Positions 1 through 10,777 are shown, counted from the stretch's first letter. The stretch is 64,000 nucleotides of DNA from Mactromeris polynyma (GCA_032209605.1 JASFXZ010000045.1:1302001-1366000), one strand, 5' to 3'. Made by a program: numbers and translations. Notes: generated from the sequence alone by a model not told the origin.

Positions 1-766
1 TCATAAAAATGTATTTTCTGAACTTACTCAGATAATTATGGGTTAAAGCCAAAATTTACTCATTTGTTTCATTTTTTATACCATTTACAGAATCATTATA
101 ACACTGTATATGTTATGAAATGATGGGAAAGATCTTTAGATTTGAGCACAGCAGAGTAAAAAATATTCCCAAGATATTAATTTTTGTTGTTTGGGTATTT
201 CGTACCAAAATAAATATTAATAAATCAGTATCCAGCCTAGGTCTGAAAATGGTTTCGCATTTCTTATGTAATATCTGTAGATATGATATGAAACCTTTGA
301 AGATGTTTGGTTTTTGTGTGGAGATACAAGTCATATTGACGTGTTTGTGTAACACTGGTTAACCAGTTATATTTAATAAAGGTAAGTAACTGTGCTGGAA
401 ATATTTTCATAGCTATAAGAGTTACTTCCCATTGATTCTAACCCTCAAATTGATTAGTATTGATTTTTGTCTGTAAAGTTCGGGGGTTTTTTGCCAAACT
501 TTTGTGTCAATTTTGTTGTTTGTTTATTATATTGTAGTAAACATATCTGTGCATGCTTCAGATGCTTATTGGCTGTTTATGAATGTGTTTTTTGTGAAGA
601 AAACGGTATTTTCCACTTCCCTTTTAGTAAAAATTTGTATTTATTAAAATATTGAAATCAATTTTTGTTGGATTTGATGTCCTTTGTTGGCATACTTGCT
701 TGTACTAAAAACCCCTCAATCTGTGATTGGTGCAAATAACTCTCACACATTATGCTCATGCATTCT
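1..766. other. Non-coding stretch
   Basis: AT-rich sequence. The small open frames here (60-80 codons) overlap on both strands and show no domain, splice logic or composition that would support a gene. Confidence 0.5.
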
Positions 767-2220
767 AAAAACATGTTTCAGCTCGTCTGTTTTGACAAGC
801 GATAGGCTCAACAGTTTTAGTTCATCTGTTGTAAGAGCTTATCGCTTTTTCACAACAGTTTCTAAAACATGTTAGCTCGTCTGTTTGAAAAGGCGATAGG
901 CTCTTAAAACATGTGTTAGCTCGTCTGTTTGAAAAGGCGATAGGCTCTTAAAACATGTTGTTAGCTCGTCTGTTTGAAAAGGCGATAGGCTCTTAAAACA
1001 TGGTGTTAGCTCGTCTGTTTGAAAAGACGATAGGCTCTTAAAACATGTTGTTAGCTCGTCTGTTTGAAAAGGTGATAGGCTCTTAAAACGTGGTATTAGC
1101 TCTTCTGTTTGAAAAGGCGATAGGCTCTTAAAACATGGTGTTAGCTCGTCTGTTTGAAAAGGCGATAGGCTCTTAAAACATGGTGTTAGCTCGTCTGTTT
1201 GAAAAGGCGATAGGCTCTTAAAACATGGTGTTAGCTCGTCTGTTTGAAAAGGCGATAGGCTCTTAAAACATGGTGTTAGCTCTCGTCTGTTTGAAAAGGC
1301 GATAGGCTCTTAAAACATGTTGTTAGCTCGTCTGTTTTGAAAAAGCGATAGGCTCTTAAAACATGGTGTTAGCTCGTCTGTTTTGAAAAGGAGATAGGCT
1401 CTTAAAAAATGGTGTTAGCTCGTCTGTTTTGAAAAGGCGATAGGCTCTTAAAACACGTTGTTAGCTTGTCTGTATGAAAAGGCGATAGGCTTTTAAAACA
1501 TGGTGTTAGCTCGTCTGATGAAAAGGAGATAGGCTCTTAAAACATGGTGTTAGCTCGTCTGTTTTGAAAAGGAGATAGGCTCTTAAAACATGGTGTTAGC
1601 TCGTCTGTTTGAAAAGGAGATAGGCTCTTAAAACGTGGTATTAGCTCGTCTGTTTTGAAAAGGAGATAGGCTCTTAAAACACGTTGTTAGCTCGTCTGTT
1701 TGAAAAGGCGATAGGCTCTTAAAACATGGTATTAGCTCGTCTGTTTGAAAAGGCGATAGGCTCTTAAAACATGGTGTTAGCTCGTCTATTTGAAAAGGCG
1801 ATAGGCTCTTAAAACACGTTGTTAGCTCGTCTGTTTGAAAAGGCGATAGGCTCTTAAAACATGGTATTAGCTCGTCTGTTTGAAAAGGCGATAGGCTCTT
1901 AATACATGTTGTTAGCTCGTCTGTTTGAAAAGGCGATAGGCTCTTAAAACATGTTGTTAGCTCGTCTGTTTGAAAAGGCGATAGGCTCTTAAAACATGGT
2001 GTTAGCTTGTCTGTTTGAAAAGGCGATAGGCTCTTAAAACATGGTATTAGCTCGTCTGTTTGAAAAGGCGATAGGCTCTTAAAACATGGTATTAGCTCGT
2101 CTGTTTGAAAAGGTGATAGGCTCTTAGTACATGATTTTTAGCTTGTCTGTCTCTTGAAAAAGCGATAGGCTCGTAAAACATGTTTTAGCTCCTATGTTTT
2201 GAAATAAAAACATAGGCTTT
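767..2220. repeat. 45-bp minisatellite, about 30 copies
   Basis: Tandem array with a 45-bp unit containing TTAGCTCGTCTGTTTGAAAA followed by GGCGATAGGC. Copies at 961 and 1006 show the exact period. The first units (767-860) are degenerate, the core (about 864-2180) is very regular, and the last unit (2187-2220) is strongly diverged. Each unit can fold weakly (TCGTC with GGCGA across a TGTTTGAAAA loop). The diverged last unit instead holds a perfect 10-bp stem, CCTATGTTTT at 2191-2200 against AAAACATAGG at 2207-2216. No protein-coding role is evident. Confidence 0.95.
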
Positions 2221-2565
2221 TGTCCTTGCTTGATCATGGTCATATTTATAGTCCGCATCCTCGAAAATGTTGAATATTGTGTTAGTGACTTTGTTTCTGA
2301 GAATGTGTAAGTCCGAATGATTATGATGTCCCTATGATTATGGAATTTATCATTTTACGTCTAGATAAATGTGTGTTCATGTGGCTTTGCTTATAATTTT
2401 TCTGAGAGTTGAAACATGCTATATGGTATGTTCTTCTATCAATGATTTGATGAAGAGGAGTTGAGGAATAAAAATACACATTTAATTAAAGAACGAATAA
2501 AATACAGCAAAGACAACAATAGTTTATCAAACATAATTATACAAAAAAACTGACAATGCTTAAAT
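2221..2565. other. Non-coding stretch
   Basis: AT-rich spacer between the minisatellite and an inverted-repeat element. I see no gene, RNA or repeat in it. Confidence 0.45.
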
Positions 2566-2799
2566 GAGCGCAGCTATGGGATTTACAACTTCTGTAAGTG
2601 ACGTCATTTCAAGAAAATGCAACATGTGATGTCATTATTTGCAAGCAGGAAACAATATTTACTCCATATGGTCACTTCGTTTTCATATTGCCATATGGGG
2701 TAAATATTGCTTACTGTCAGAACATGGTGACGTCACATGTGACGTGTTCTGGAAATGACGCCACTTAAAGAAGAGGTTGGAAATCGTACAGCGGCGCTC
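2566..2799. mobile_element. Inverted-repeat MITE with GAGCGC ends
   Basis: The two halves are imperfect reverse complements. The left end starts GAGCGCAGCT and the right end finishes AGCGGCGCTC. Inner matched blocks are AATATTTACTCCATATGG against CCATATGGGGTAAATATT. A 4-bp direct repeat AAAT flanks it (2562-2565 and 2800-2803), consistent with a target-site duplication. Both arms carry CRE-like TGACGTCA or near matches. It has no open frame, so it is a non-autonomous element; I do not know its superfamily. Confidence 0.75.
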
Positions 2800-2857
2800 A
2801 AATAGTGATTGTACCAGTCATGATATTTTAATAGAAATTTTCAAATACAATTATATA

Positions 2858-2910
2858 CAGTGCAACCTCAATAATAAGACCACCAGGGATTATGAAAAAG
2901 TAAAGTAAAT
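2858..2910 (+). mobile_element. Fragment of pogo-like CAGT element
   Basis: TA followed by CAGTGCAACCTCAATAATAA matches the terminus of the CAGT...ACTG elements found elsewhere in the window (for example 21725-21894 and 45146-45452). The opposite end is not found, so this is a truncated copy. Confidence 0.55.
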
Positions 2911-3021
2911 ATTTCCCATATTGAAGGGTAGGCCCTATATATAATTATATAAATATAAACAAGAACAAGAACAAAATGGAGATGGACGGAAATGTTTAAG
3001 TGGTGACTTGATAATTAAATA

Positions 3022-3245
3022 TATACTAGTCTACTCAAATGAAGCTTAACCTCCATTTGTATTTTGAGCATCTCCAGTTCATTATGAAAAGGTCATCTGA
3101 AACTATGAACCTGATGTTGACAGGTTTCTGTAGTTGGAATCATGTATATGATAAAGACAATTTTCTTAATGCAATATTTAGGATATCAGCCGATGTTTCA
3201 ATTTTTGGCGGGAATCCATATTATCCAAAGTTTTGAAATATATAT
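3022..3245 (+). mobile_element. Diverged TACTGGTC-family MITE, copy 1
   Basis: The left part (TATACTAGTCTACTC, then a block reading TTGTATTTTGAGCATCTCCA) aligns with the better copy at 34534-34765, and the right part keeps GGCGGG followed by a worn terminus. The small open frame inside it is accidental. Confidence 0.55.
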
Positions 3246-3719
3246 ATATGGGTAAAACAAAAACCAGAACATTTTGTCTGAACTGAGATTGGAAAATAAT
3301 AAATTTTAAGTGCGAATCACGTTTTAATAGTATATTCTTTAAAATAATTTTAAATTCTCAATCTACTACTAAAACTGTTAGTTGCAAAAATACGTATTGC
3401 AAGAAAAAATGTTAAACTATGGCAAATGAATAATGCAGCATGTCCAAATACGTCGGACAGAAAAATCTGTTTTCCCGCCTTATTATTAAAGGATATATTG
3501 AACATTTTCTAGAAGTAAAAAGATGTATAACGCATGTGCACTTCTTGGGTTGGTGCTGGGATTGAAGTGTTCTAAATGCTTGATATGTCTATATCTGGTT
3601 TGGTCAAATTCAAAAGAGTTAATGCCAAAATGTTAGTCAAGATTAATAGTATTAACATTCAGAAAAAGTACTTGTTAATAGGAAATTAAGCGCTAAATAC
3701 ATGTATGTATTCCTGTTTA
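3246..3719. other. 3' flank of the amine oxidase gene
   Basis: AT-rich sequence immediately downstream of the minus-strand amine oxidase stop, presumably its 3' UTR and flank. No other feature seen. Confidence 0.4.
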
Positions 3720-6266
3720 TCATGACTCGAGACAGGGCTGAAATGTGTACGGATCATTTGAGTCAAAATGAGATTGTACGTCAAATACAGGTGTTCTATC
3801 GAAATAATTATCAGGTTTAATCACAAAGCCACCAGGGACCGATAATGTCATTGGCAAGTCTTCCGCCGTCGGCACGTGCATAAATTTGTAATTCATCCAG
3901 ACGACAAGATCCTCATCTCGCACGTGCTCATTGTCTAGCATACGCCCTACGCCACCAAACGGTCGAGTCGGGTTTTGTAGGTCGTACCAAGAAGTAGTTC
4001 CGTGCACTTCTGTTAGCTTATGTTTTGTTACAGCAAATGTAAAATTTAGATGATCCCATGCGTTCAACATAGGATGGTCCTGCAAAATCTCCACTGATGA
4101 TGTATAGGGAATAATCCTATAACCACGTTTATTACCCCAAACATTTCTCTCATTTTCATTAACAACTGACCACTGCTTTGGCTTCAAAGAATTTATATAG
4201 AAACTGGATTCCTTTTCAAGAATTTCGTAGTCAATGTATCGAGTATTATTAAAGTAGACGAATCCAGGTTTCGTGGTTATATTCGTTTGTGTCTGGTAGG
4301 CCTCGAGTGTAGTACCAGACCTCCAATGGCGGGTTTCAAAACTGTTGTTCCTTCCTTCAATGTCAAGGTCAATTTTAAATAGGTAGTTATGGTCGTGAAT
4401 GGGGCCAAGCTGATAGTCTGATATTCTGAACCCAAACGGCGTTGCCGATTTTTCGTCGTTCAAATACGGGTCATCAGGATCCCAGGCTGCCCCGTACAGA
4501 AAACCGGAAGCGGAAAGGAGCGTTTCTAGACTTCCATCCAATTGAAATTTGAAGTCCATAGTATAGTCATAGTTACCCAGATTCATGGAAACACGAACAA
4601 TAAGGTGATGATCGACCAACCCATGCGTTCCATGGCGCCACAAAGGTTTTTGACCATCTGCTTCGAATACACAAGCTGCTGGTATAACTTTAGGAGAACG
4701 ATGAAAAAACTTCGAAGCGTATATGATGCTTCCATGGTTTGGACAATCTAAACCAAATCTAGGAGAATTGTAGTTTCCCAATAAAAACCCTGTATCACTT
4801 AGAGCTGGTGGACCTGCACCATTAGTTTGGGATGAGTACAGAAGAGTAACATCTTGCAGAGAAATTTCGTAGGCAATTCTTTTCTTTTTAAACCTTACAT
4901 CGAATATTGCTGGTCCAAGCATTTGATTGGAAGTAAAATCGAATTCCCAGTCCATCCATTTGACCCTGTGACCTTTAATACTGTATCTCGGGCCTTTAGG
5001 TAAGTACGTTCGTGGCGGAGGCAAATCCGAGTATTCCCGACTCGGTTCAGTAAAGTTTCGGCGTAAATCAAATTCATGTGCATGCGTGTTTCTATAATGC
5101 GATGGTAATGTAATATTTCGTAACCTTCCAGCTGCGTATGCGTCCATCAATTCCTGACCAGAATTAAATGGACCCTGAGACGCGTAATAAAAATCTGTAG
5201 CGTACCATTTACTTGTATCAATACCCGGATGATGAACGATGCACGTGACCGGAAGTATACGTAAAGTCATAAAGCCACCCATGTTTAAATATAAATACAC
5301 TGTAGAAATGCGGTCTTCCGGGTCCATTGACGGAATTGAGGCATATTTCAGTTTTATTGTAGATGGAAATGTTGCTTGGTCAAAACTGTTTTGTAATAGA
5401 TCGTTCATGGCAAGAAAATGTGGCTCAGCTGTTTTGTGTATTCCACTGTATTCTACGGGGTCAACTGGACGAGTGTTGAAGTGCACCTCATCATTATTTC
5501 TTAGTTGCTCTATTCGTACATCAGATGTATTACCAGTAAGAGGACCCACTTTATACTCCATGACGTCATTATGAATACCCCTTAATACAAATACTTTAGC
5601 GTATCTACCTGGAAATGTTCCGTTGTTGTCAAGATAATTCAATATCTTGTCCTTTTCAGTAATCATGAGGTACATATAAGCCGCACGATTTGCGGAGAGT
5701 CTTCTTTGTGATGATGTGTAGCCATTCAATGCCAAAACTTTCAAAACATAACCCATTTCATACTCTGATAAAGGAGCAAACGGCGAATAATATATTTCGT
5801 CGCTTACTGATTCGACCGGGTTTCTGTTTGGGCATTTCTGACAGGATGATACGGGCTTGTCCGTAATCGATGGTAGGGGCGATGTACACCTGCAAGGCGA
5901 AAATACAGGCGCCTTTGTCGACGTTGTTGTCATTTGAATACTTAGTGGAGATGAATAAATTGTTTCGCCACTAGATTTTGGCTTTATGGTGTATCTCCCA
6001 ATCACAATACCTAGTCCGAGTCCAACGGCAAACACGGAGGCGCAGACGACAGCGTATACGATATGTATACATCGGGATGGTTGCCGCTTTTTTGCTACTC
6101 TAACGTCATTATCGTCTGTTGAACGCGAATAGTCAGCGGTCGAATTTACCCACGGTCCCGACTCATGTGAGGGACATTCTGTCTGCTGCTCGTTCGAGCC
6201 GTCCGAGTATCTTTCCTCGAGCGCAATGTCATTGATGTTGCTGAAGTGTCCGTTTCGGTTCGACAT
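3720..6266 (-). CDS. Membrane-anchored copper amine oxidase (AOC family)
   Basis: An 848-residue protein encoded without introns. Copper/topaquinone amine oxidases oxidatively deaminate primary amines to aldehydes, releasing hydrogen peroxide and ammonia. A single hydrophobic segment (about residues 67-90) follows a basic stretch, predicting a type II membrane protein with an extracellular catalytic domain, as in vertebrate VAP-1/AOC3. The catalytic residues are visible: Asp491 in SDTGF (catalytic base), the topaquinone motif N-Y-D-Y with the precursor Tyr566, copper ligands His624 and His626 (IHDH) and His797 (MHVPTAEDLPM). Several N-x-S/T sites lie outside the membrane. The ATG at 6266 is the first in frame and sits 34 nt after a good 3' splice site. 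It is longer than VAP-1, mainly in the N-terminal stalk. It looks complete and functional. The amine substrate cannot be told. Confidence 0.96.
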   Translation of the reverse strand: MSNRNGHFSNINDIALEERYSDGSNEQQTECPSHESGPWVNSTADYSRSTDDNDVRVAKKRQPSRCIHIVYAVVCASVFAVGLGLGIVIGRYTIKPKSSGETIYSSPLSIQMTTTSTKAPVFSPCRCTSPLPSITDKPVSSCQKCPNRNPVESVSDEIYYSPFAPLSEYEMGYVLKVLALNGYTSSQRRLSANRAAYMYLMITEKDKILNYLDNNGTFPGRYAKVFVLRGIHNDVMEYKVGPLTGNTSDVRIEQLRNNDEVHFNTRPVDPVEYSGIHKTAEPHFLAMNDLLQNSFDQATFPSTIKLKYASIPSMDPEDRISTVYLYLNMGGFMTLRILPVTCIVHHPGIDTSKWYATDFYYASQGPFNSGQELMDAYAAGRLRNITLPSHYRNTHAHEFDLRRNFTEPSREYSDLPPPRTYLPKGPRYSIKGHRVKWMDWEFDFTSNQMLGPAIFDVRFKKKRIAYEISLQDVTLLYSSQTNGAGPPALSDTGFLLGNYNSPRFGLDCPNHGSIIYASKFFHRSPKVIPAACVFEADGQKPLWRHGTHGLVDHHLIVRVSMNLGNYDYTMDFKFQLDGSLETLLSASGFLYGAAWDPDDPYLNDEKSATPFGFRISDYQLGPIHDHNYLFKIDLDIEGRNNSFETRHWRSGTTLEAYQTQTNITTKPGFVYFNNTRYIDYEILEKESSFYINSLKPKQWSVVNENERNVWGNKRGYRIIPYTSSVEILQDHPMLNAWDHLNFTFAVTKHKLTEVHGTTSWYDLQNPTRPFGGVGRMLDNEHVRDEDLVVWMNYKFMHVPTAEDLPMTLSVPGGFVIKPDNYFDRTPVFDVQSHFDSNDPYTFQPCLES

Positions 6267-6299
6267 TTGTTTGTTTCGCCTGTTTTTATTGCATTTTAT

Positions 6300-6316
6300 C
6301 TGAAAATATAAAAAGG
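6300..6316 (-). other. Probable 3' splice site in the amine oxidase 5' UTR
   Basis: On the minus strand a pyrimidine-rich run ending TTTTTATATTTTCAG abuts the 34-nt leader before the ATG. This suggests a spliced 5' leader, with the promoter and a non-coding first exon further upstream. The matching donor was not identified. Confidence 0.5.
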
Positions 6317-7281
6317 TGGTATTAAACAGCTTGTAAAGGAACGCCGAACATTGGACTGCATATAATTATGCTTTCTGCCCATCACAACTGTAATATTTTC
6401 AAGCTGTCCGTCATTTTGTTTGCATCATTCAGAACGTTTCGGCTTCTATATCCTTTAAATGTCTACACATTGCGACATTATTATTATACTTCTGGAGGAC
6501 ACATCTATATAATATATATTATAATTGACAATACTATAAAATATTAAACTGAGTAAAACGTCTACCGCAACATGTTAACAGTTGACAATTTAGTTTATAT
6601 GATAGAAGAAATGGATTTTCTTGCCCGACTGTTCAAAAATGGATTACATTGAAGCAAAAAGAGCCTGTAGCCGTTCTATGGTGGAAATATTCTCCCAGAA
6701 TGCCTAGGAACCTGACCCTGCATAAGCATCGTCTTTGCCTGACCCCTCCTTACACCCATCAACCGTATCATACTTGAAAGGAATCAATTTAGAAATAAAA
6801 ACGGCGGCAATCGACGTGACCTTGTCTAGAGTACCACGTGGTGTGACGATTTGTTTTACCGCAGGTCTCATCATCGTGTTGCACGTGTTTTCTTTTGCAT
6901 TTTATCTCCTGAATATCACTGAATTAGGCGCGAGTACTGGCTAATATCCCAGGAAACAGTCGTCATGATTTCACAATCCTTGTCAAATACTCGTAAATAA
7001 GTTTAAACTAAGCTATTAAGCTTACCTTGTGTTGACTTAAATCAGTATATACCTTAGGACAATTAACACAGTCAAGTTTTAATTACTCATAGTATTTGTC
7101 ATGATCATTTAAATTACTCATTAGTAATGAATACTGATGACATGTCATTGGTCGCAGTCATTTTGTTATAAGACAACTGTACGTCAATGGTCAATCCAGG
7201 ACAAACAATCGAATCACACACTCTCATATCTCTCATTTAATGTGCATGAAAATGTTGTTACTTTGATTGCGGTCGATCGCG
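6317..7281. other. Upstream region of the amine oxidase; SINE tail remnant
   Basis: No gene seen. Near 6933-6965 the block GAGTACTGGCTAATATCCCA followed by GGAAACAGTCGTCATG matches, in reverse orientation, the tail shared by SINE copies near 22440, 34880 and 54715. A 69-codon open frame at 6735-6944 runs into this remnant and is not credited. Confidence 0.4.
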
Positions 7282-7506
7282 TATACTGGTCACAAGTGAC
7301 AAACCGCCAGAATTATTTCACACAGTTTCTATAAATGCTGCCGGGTACATCTTCTGTTGTATTGATTGAAGTTAGCTGTAACAAGTGTGATAAAAATAGT
7401 AGTTTAAACATTTTTAAATTTCGTTCACCGTTACAGATCACTTTGTCATGATGATATGAAGATTCTCAAAATACAAAATGGCGGGTTAGCTATATTGACT
7501 AGTATA
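7282..7506 (-). mobile_element. TACTGGTC-family MITE, copy 2 (inverted)
   Basis: Ends TATACTGGTCACAAGTGACA and GACTAGTATA. The body is the reverse complement of the copy at 34534-34765, including the block that reads AGATTCTCAAAATACAAAAT here. A TA target duplication is consistent with Tc1/mariner-type integration. Confidence 0.75.
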
Positions 7507-7655
7507 TAACATATGACACGTACGTATGTTTATAACTTAGTACATACATGTATTTAGACGTACATCTTGTTTTTAAAGATATTTTTGTGATCAGAATTTA
7601 AGAATTTAAAAATAAATGTTGAATTTGCAAATTTCCGAAACACTTAAAAGGTATT

Positions 7656-9102
7656 TATGGTGGCATATTACTGCCACCAGTTAGCATGATAGCGTTCGCG
7701 AATAAATTCGTGTTAACCACTTAATTATTACGATAATTATCTAGCTATCTAGTTAATATTCGTGATAAATTTTCGGTAAGATAAATATCATACAACTAGA
7801 AAAAGGCTTGAAAGTGCCCATAACTGCCACCTCTTACATTTTTATGATGTATTACACTAGATTTAAGTGGCAACACGAATCTTATCTAGTTGACTACTTA
7901 TTATGTTACTTAATAACTCAAATTCGCGAATTTCACTTAAGATTCGTGTTACCACTTATTTATAAAGGCGTTTTTGACTTCTACATGTAAGTGGTAACAC
8001 GAATCTTATCTAGTTGACCACTTATTATGTTACTTAATAACTCAAATTCGCGAATTTCACTTAAGATTCGTGTTACCACTTATTCATTTTTGGCTTCTAC
8101 ATGTAAGTGGTAACACGAATCTTATCTAGTTGACTACTTATTATGTTACTTAATAACTCAAATTTGCGAATTTCACTTAAGATTCGTGTTACCACTTATT
8201 CATTTTTGGCTTCTACATGTAAGTGGAAACACGAATCTTATCTAGTTGTCTACTTATTATGTTAATTAATAACTCAAATTCGCGAATTTCACTTAAGATT
8301 CGTGTTACCACTTATTCATTTTTGGCTTCTACATGTAAGTGGTAACACGAATCTTATCTAGTTGACTACTTATTATGTTACTTAATAACTCAAATTCGCG
8401 AATTTCACTTCAGATTCGTGTTACCACTTATTCATTTTTGGCTTCTACATGTAAGTGGTAACACGAATCTTATCTAGTTGACTACTTATTATGTTACTTA
8501 ATAACTCAAATTCGCGAATTTCACTTCAGATTCGTGTTACCACTTATTCATTTTTGGCTTCTACATGTAAGTGGTAACACGAATCTTATCTAGTTGACTA
8601 CTTATTATGTTACTTAATAACTCAAATTCGCGAATTTCACTTAAGATTCGTGTTACCACTTATTCATTTTTGGCTTCTACATGTAAGTGGAAACACGAAT
8701 CTTATCTAGTTGACTACTTATTATGTTACTTAATAACTCAAATTCTCGAATTTCACTTAAGATTCGTGTTACCACTTACATCTAGAAGCCAAAAATTAAT
8801 AAGTGGTAACACGAATCTTAAGTGAAATTCGCGAATTTGAGTTATTAAGTAACATAATAAGTGGTCAACTAGATAAGATTCGTGTTACCACTTAAATCTA
8901 GTGTAATACGTCATAAAAAGGTAAAAGGTGGCAGTTCTGGGCACTTTCAAGCCTGTTTCTAGTTTTATTATATTTATCATACCGAAAATTTATCACGAAT
9001 ATTAACTAGATAGCTAGATAATTATCGTAATAATTAAGTGGTTAACACGAATTTATTCGCGAACGCTATCATGCTAACTGGTGGCAGTAATATGCCACCA
9101 TA
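7656..9102. mobile_element. Foldback transposon with arms of about 300 bp and a 6-bp TSD
   Basis: Left terminus TATGGTGGCATATTACTGCC and right terminus GGCAGTAATATGCCACCATA are perfect inverted copies, and the near-identity continues for about 300 bp into each arm. Exact direct repeats GGTATT flank the element (7650-7655 and 9103-9108). Each extreme terminus is itself a small hairpin (GGTGGCA / TGCCACC). There is no transposase frame, and the interior is a palindromic tandem array. It resembles foldback-type non-autonomous DNA transposons. Confidence 0.92.
7868..8900. repeat. 116-bp tandem array inside the foldback element
   Basis: About eight direct copies of a 116-bp unit (starts near 7988, 8104, 8220 and 8336), ending in one inverted copy around 8795-8895. 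Each unit is palindromic: AAGTGGTAACACGAATCTTA at one side and TAAGATTCGTGTTACCACTT at the other, with an inner TTCGCGAA. Open frames of 60-72 codons in it are repeat artefacts. Confidence 0.93.
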
Positions 9103-9171
9103 GGTATTACCTCAAAATGTATACCTACAAGTCGAGAAGACGAGAGTCTAATAGCACTAACTGTCTATTTA

Positions 9172-9335
9172 CAGTCGGACCTCGTTTATTCGACAACCTT
9201 CTAACCGAATACATAATATTATCTGAAATAGATATCAGGTCCCGGTGTATCATCTTGAAATGGGCTATTCGAAGCCATGTATGATTCGAAATAAATTTTC
9301 GGACCTGATGAATTCGAATGAACGAGGTACGACTG
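9172..9335. mobile_element. Pogo/Tigger-like MITE (164 bp)
   Basis: Terminal inverted repeats CAGTCGGACCTCGTTTATTC (left) and GAATGAACGAGGTACGACTG (right) agree at most positions over about 22 bp, flanked by TA on both sides (9170-9171 and 9336-9337). CAGT termini with TA target duplication and a CCTCG core are typical of pogo/Tigger relatives. No coding capacity. Confidence 0.85.
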
Positions 9336-9582
9336 TATTTAATTTCATTTATGTAGGACCTTAATTGTATGTTCCTTATGCCTTGTGCTGGTTACATACT
9401 TAACATATGAATGACATATTTTAAAATCACTGACCGCAAACAATACGGCTACACCAACTTAAAGTTGTTTCAAATGCAGTGTTGCATATATGATTTTTTT
9501 CTATATTTTGCGACTGCGCAACTTTTCCATAGCCTTCTCTTTAACAACACTATCATTTTTTTACATTAAGTGTTGACATATT

Positions 9583-9664
9583 TTAACCTCTCGAAAGCAG
9601 CCACCTGTGAACAACAGCCACATGTGTGTCCTCCAAAGTGGTTTACTCTAGAGAGGTAGCACTG
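9583..9664. mobile_element. Short CAGT-type element fragment
   Basis: TTAACCTCTCGAAAGC at the left and CTCTAGAGAGGTAGCACTG followed by TA at the right form an imperfect inverted pair of the same kind as 21946-22036. The left CAGT has been lost. Confidence 0.5.
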
Positions 9665-10284
9665 TATTATGCATTTGTACTGACCAACGGAGATGTCGAA
9701 ACGAGGAACTTATAATTATGGAGTAAACAAAAGAAAACATCGAACAGTATTTTTAAGTTTATTAATGCATGTAATTGATTTACAAAATATGAAACATTTT
9801 TAGAACATCGTAAAAATAGATATAATCAAGGTCATGACCTTTGTTGAATTGTTTCCTTTCAATGTCATTCCGAAATGTATCGTGTACACAAAAATCTATC
9901 ACATGGATTTAGATTGTCGCCTCTGAAATGTTCAATTTACTTGTTTCCAATGTAGTGCCTCTTTGAATAGATTTTAGTCATTATAATGGCATGACCAAAT
10001 AGGCACCAGGGGGAGGTAACTAGGAATGGATAAGTCTTTGCGCATTAATGGTTGATGCTTGTACTTTCATTAAGTGTCTAAAATCTATTATTCCAAGAGT
10101 TCATTCTTAAAAATCAGTTGAATTAAAACATTCCCAGTGTAATTGATATTCGGTAAAGTACTATCAAGTCATTTAAATTGTTTTATACTTTTTAAGACAA
10201 GTAGACTGGCTTAACCAGAGATAATTGAGAGTTTTATGAAATTATAAAAATCCCCACTTTTCATGTCCTATCGCCACAACTTGC
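9665..10284. other. Non-coding stretch
   Basis: AT-rich sequence downstream of the orphan minus-strand frame. It includes a GGGGGAGGTAACTAGG motif near 10010; similar GGGAGGTAACT words are dispersed in mollusc DNA. No gene seen. Confidence 0.4.
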
Positions 10285-10749
10285 TCACCATATAATCAGA
10301 TCTACATCCCATAAATCTCCGCCTTCACCTACGAAATGGTCTGATGGTCCAATTTCCCGTAACTCTGGACCATCTGCAAACATTCCAATATCTGCTTCGA
10401 CTTCAACACCAACACCAGCAAACACCTCTGCCCATCTATCCATTTTGTCCTCTTTAGTTGCATGTCGATTCTGAAACATACTCTTGTACCACTTTCGCTT
10501 CTTTGGCTTTTCTTTTATTTTCAAATCAACATACGCTGCAACAGACAACACGCTCTGGCTTCTCGCCTGCATTGGGATATCATGATATTTGACTATGTTT
10601 TCAGCGCTTGCAGAAGCAAACGTGCGAGTGACAAACACGTCACCATTATCATCGTCATCTTCATCATTTTGTCTCCACACACAGCCGCAACACAACCTGT
10701 CCAAAAATCTGGACCATCTTGAGTTATTCGGATTTTTTCTGCGTCCCAT
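10285..10749 (-). CDS. Hypothetical 154-residue protein or first coding exon
   Basis: I do not recognise this protein. It starts MGRRKNPNNSRWSRF and is basic at the N-terminus. It then has a cysteine cluster (LCCGC) that could be palmitoylated, an acidic run (NDEDDDDNGD), a lysine-rich stretch (KIKEKPKKRKWYK) and an acidic C-terminus ending DLIIW. No signal peptide or membrane span is evident, so a cytoplasmic, perhaps membrane-attached, protein is likely. Its frame is the longest between the amine oxidase and gfi1 genes. The stop codon overlaps a good 5' splice site (TATG/GTGAGC, near 10286-10292), so this may be the first coding exon of a spliced gene whose later exons I could not find. Four CRE-like sites lie just upstream. 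Confidence 0.5.
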   Translation of the reverse strand: MGRRKNPNNSRWSRFLDRLCCGCVWRQNDEDDDDNGDVFVTRTFASASAENIVKYHDIPMQARSQSVLSVAAYVDLKIKEKPKKRKWYKSMFQNRHATKEDKMDRWAEVFAGVGVEVEADIGMFADGPELREIGPSDHFVGEGGDLWDVDLIIW

Positions 10750-10777
10750 CTTCAATTTGCTCTTAGTTTGTATTAAG

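Noticed and set aside
767..2220. CRISPR-like regular repeats
   Set aside because: The units are tandem with no unique spacers, and the context is an animal genome with introns and SINEs.
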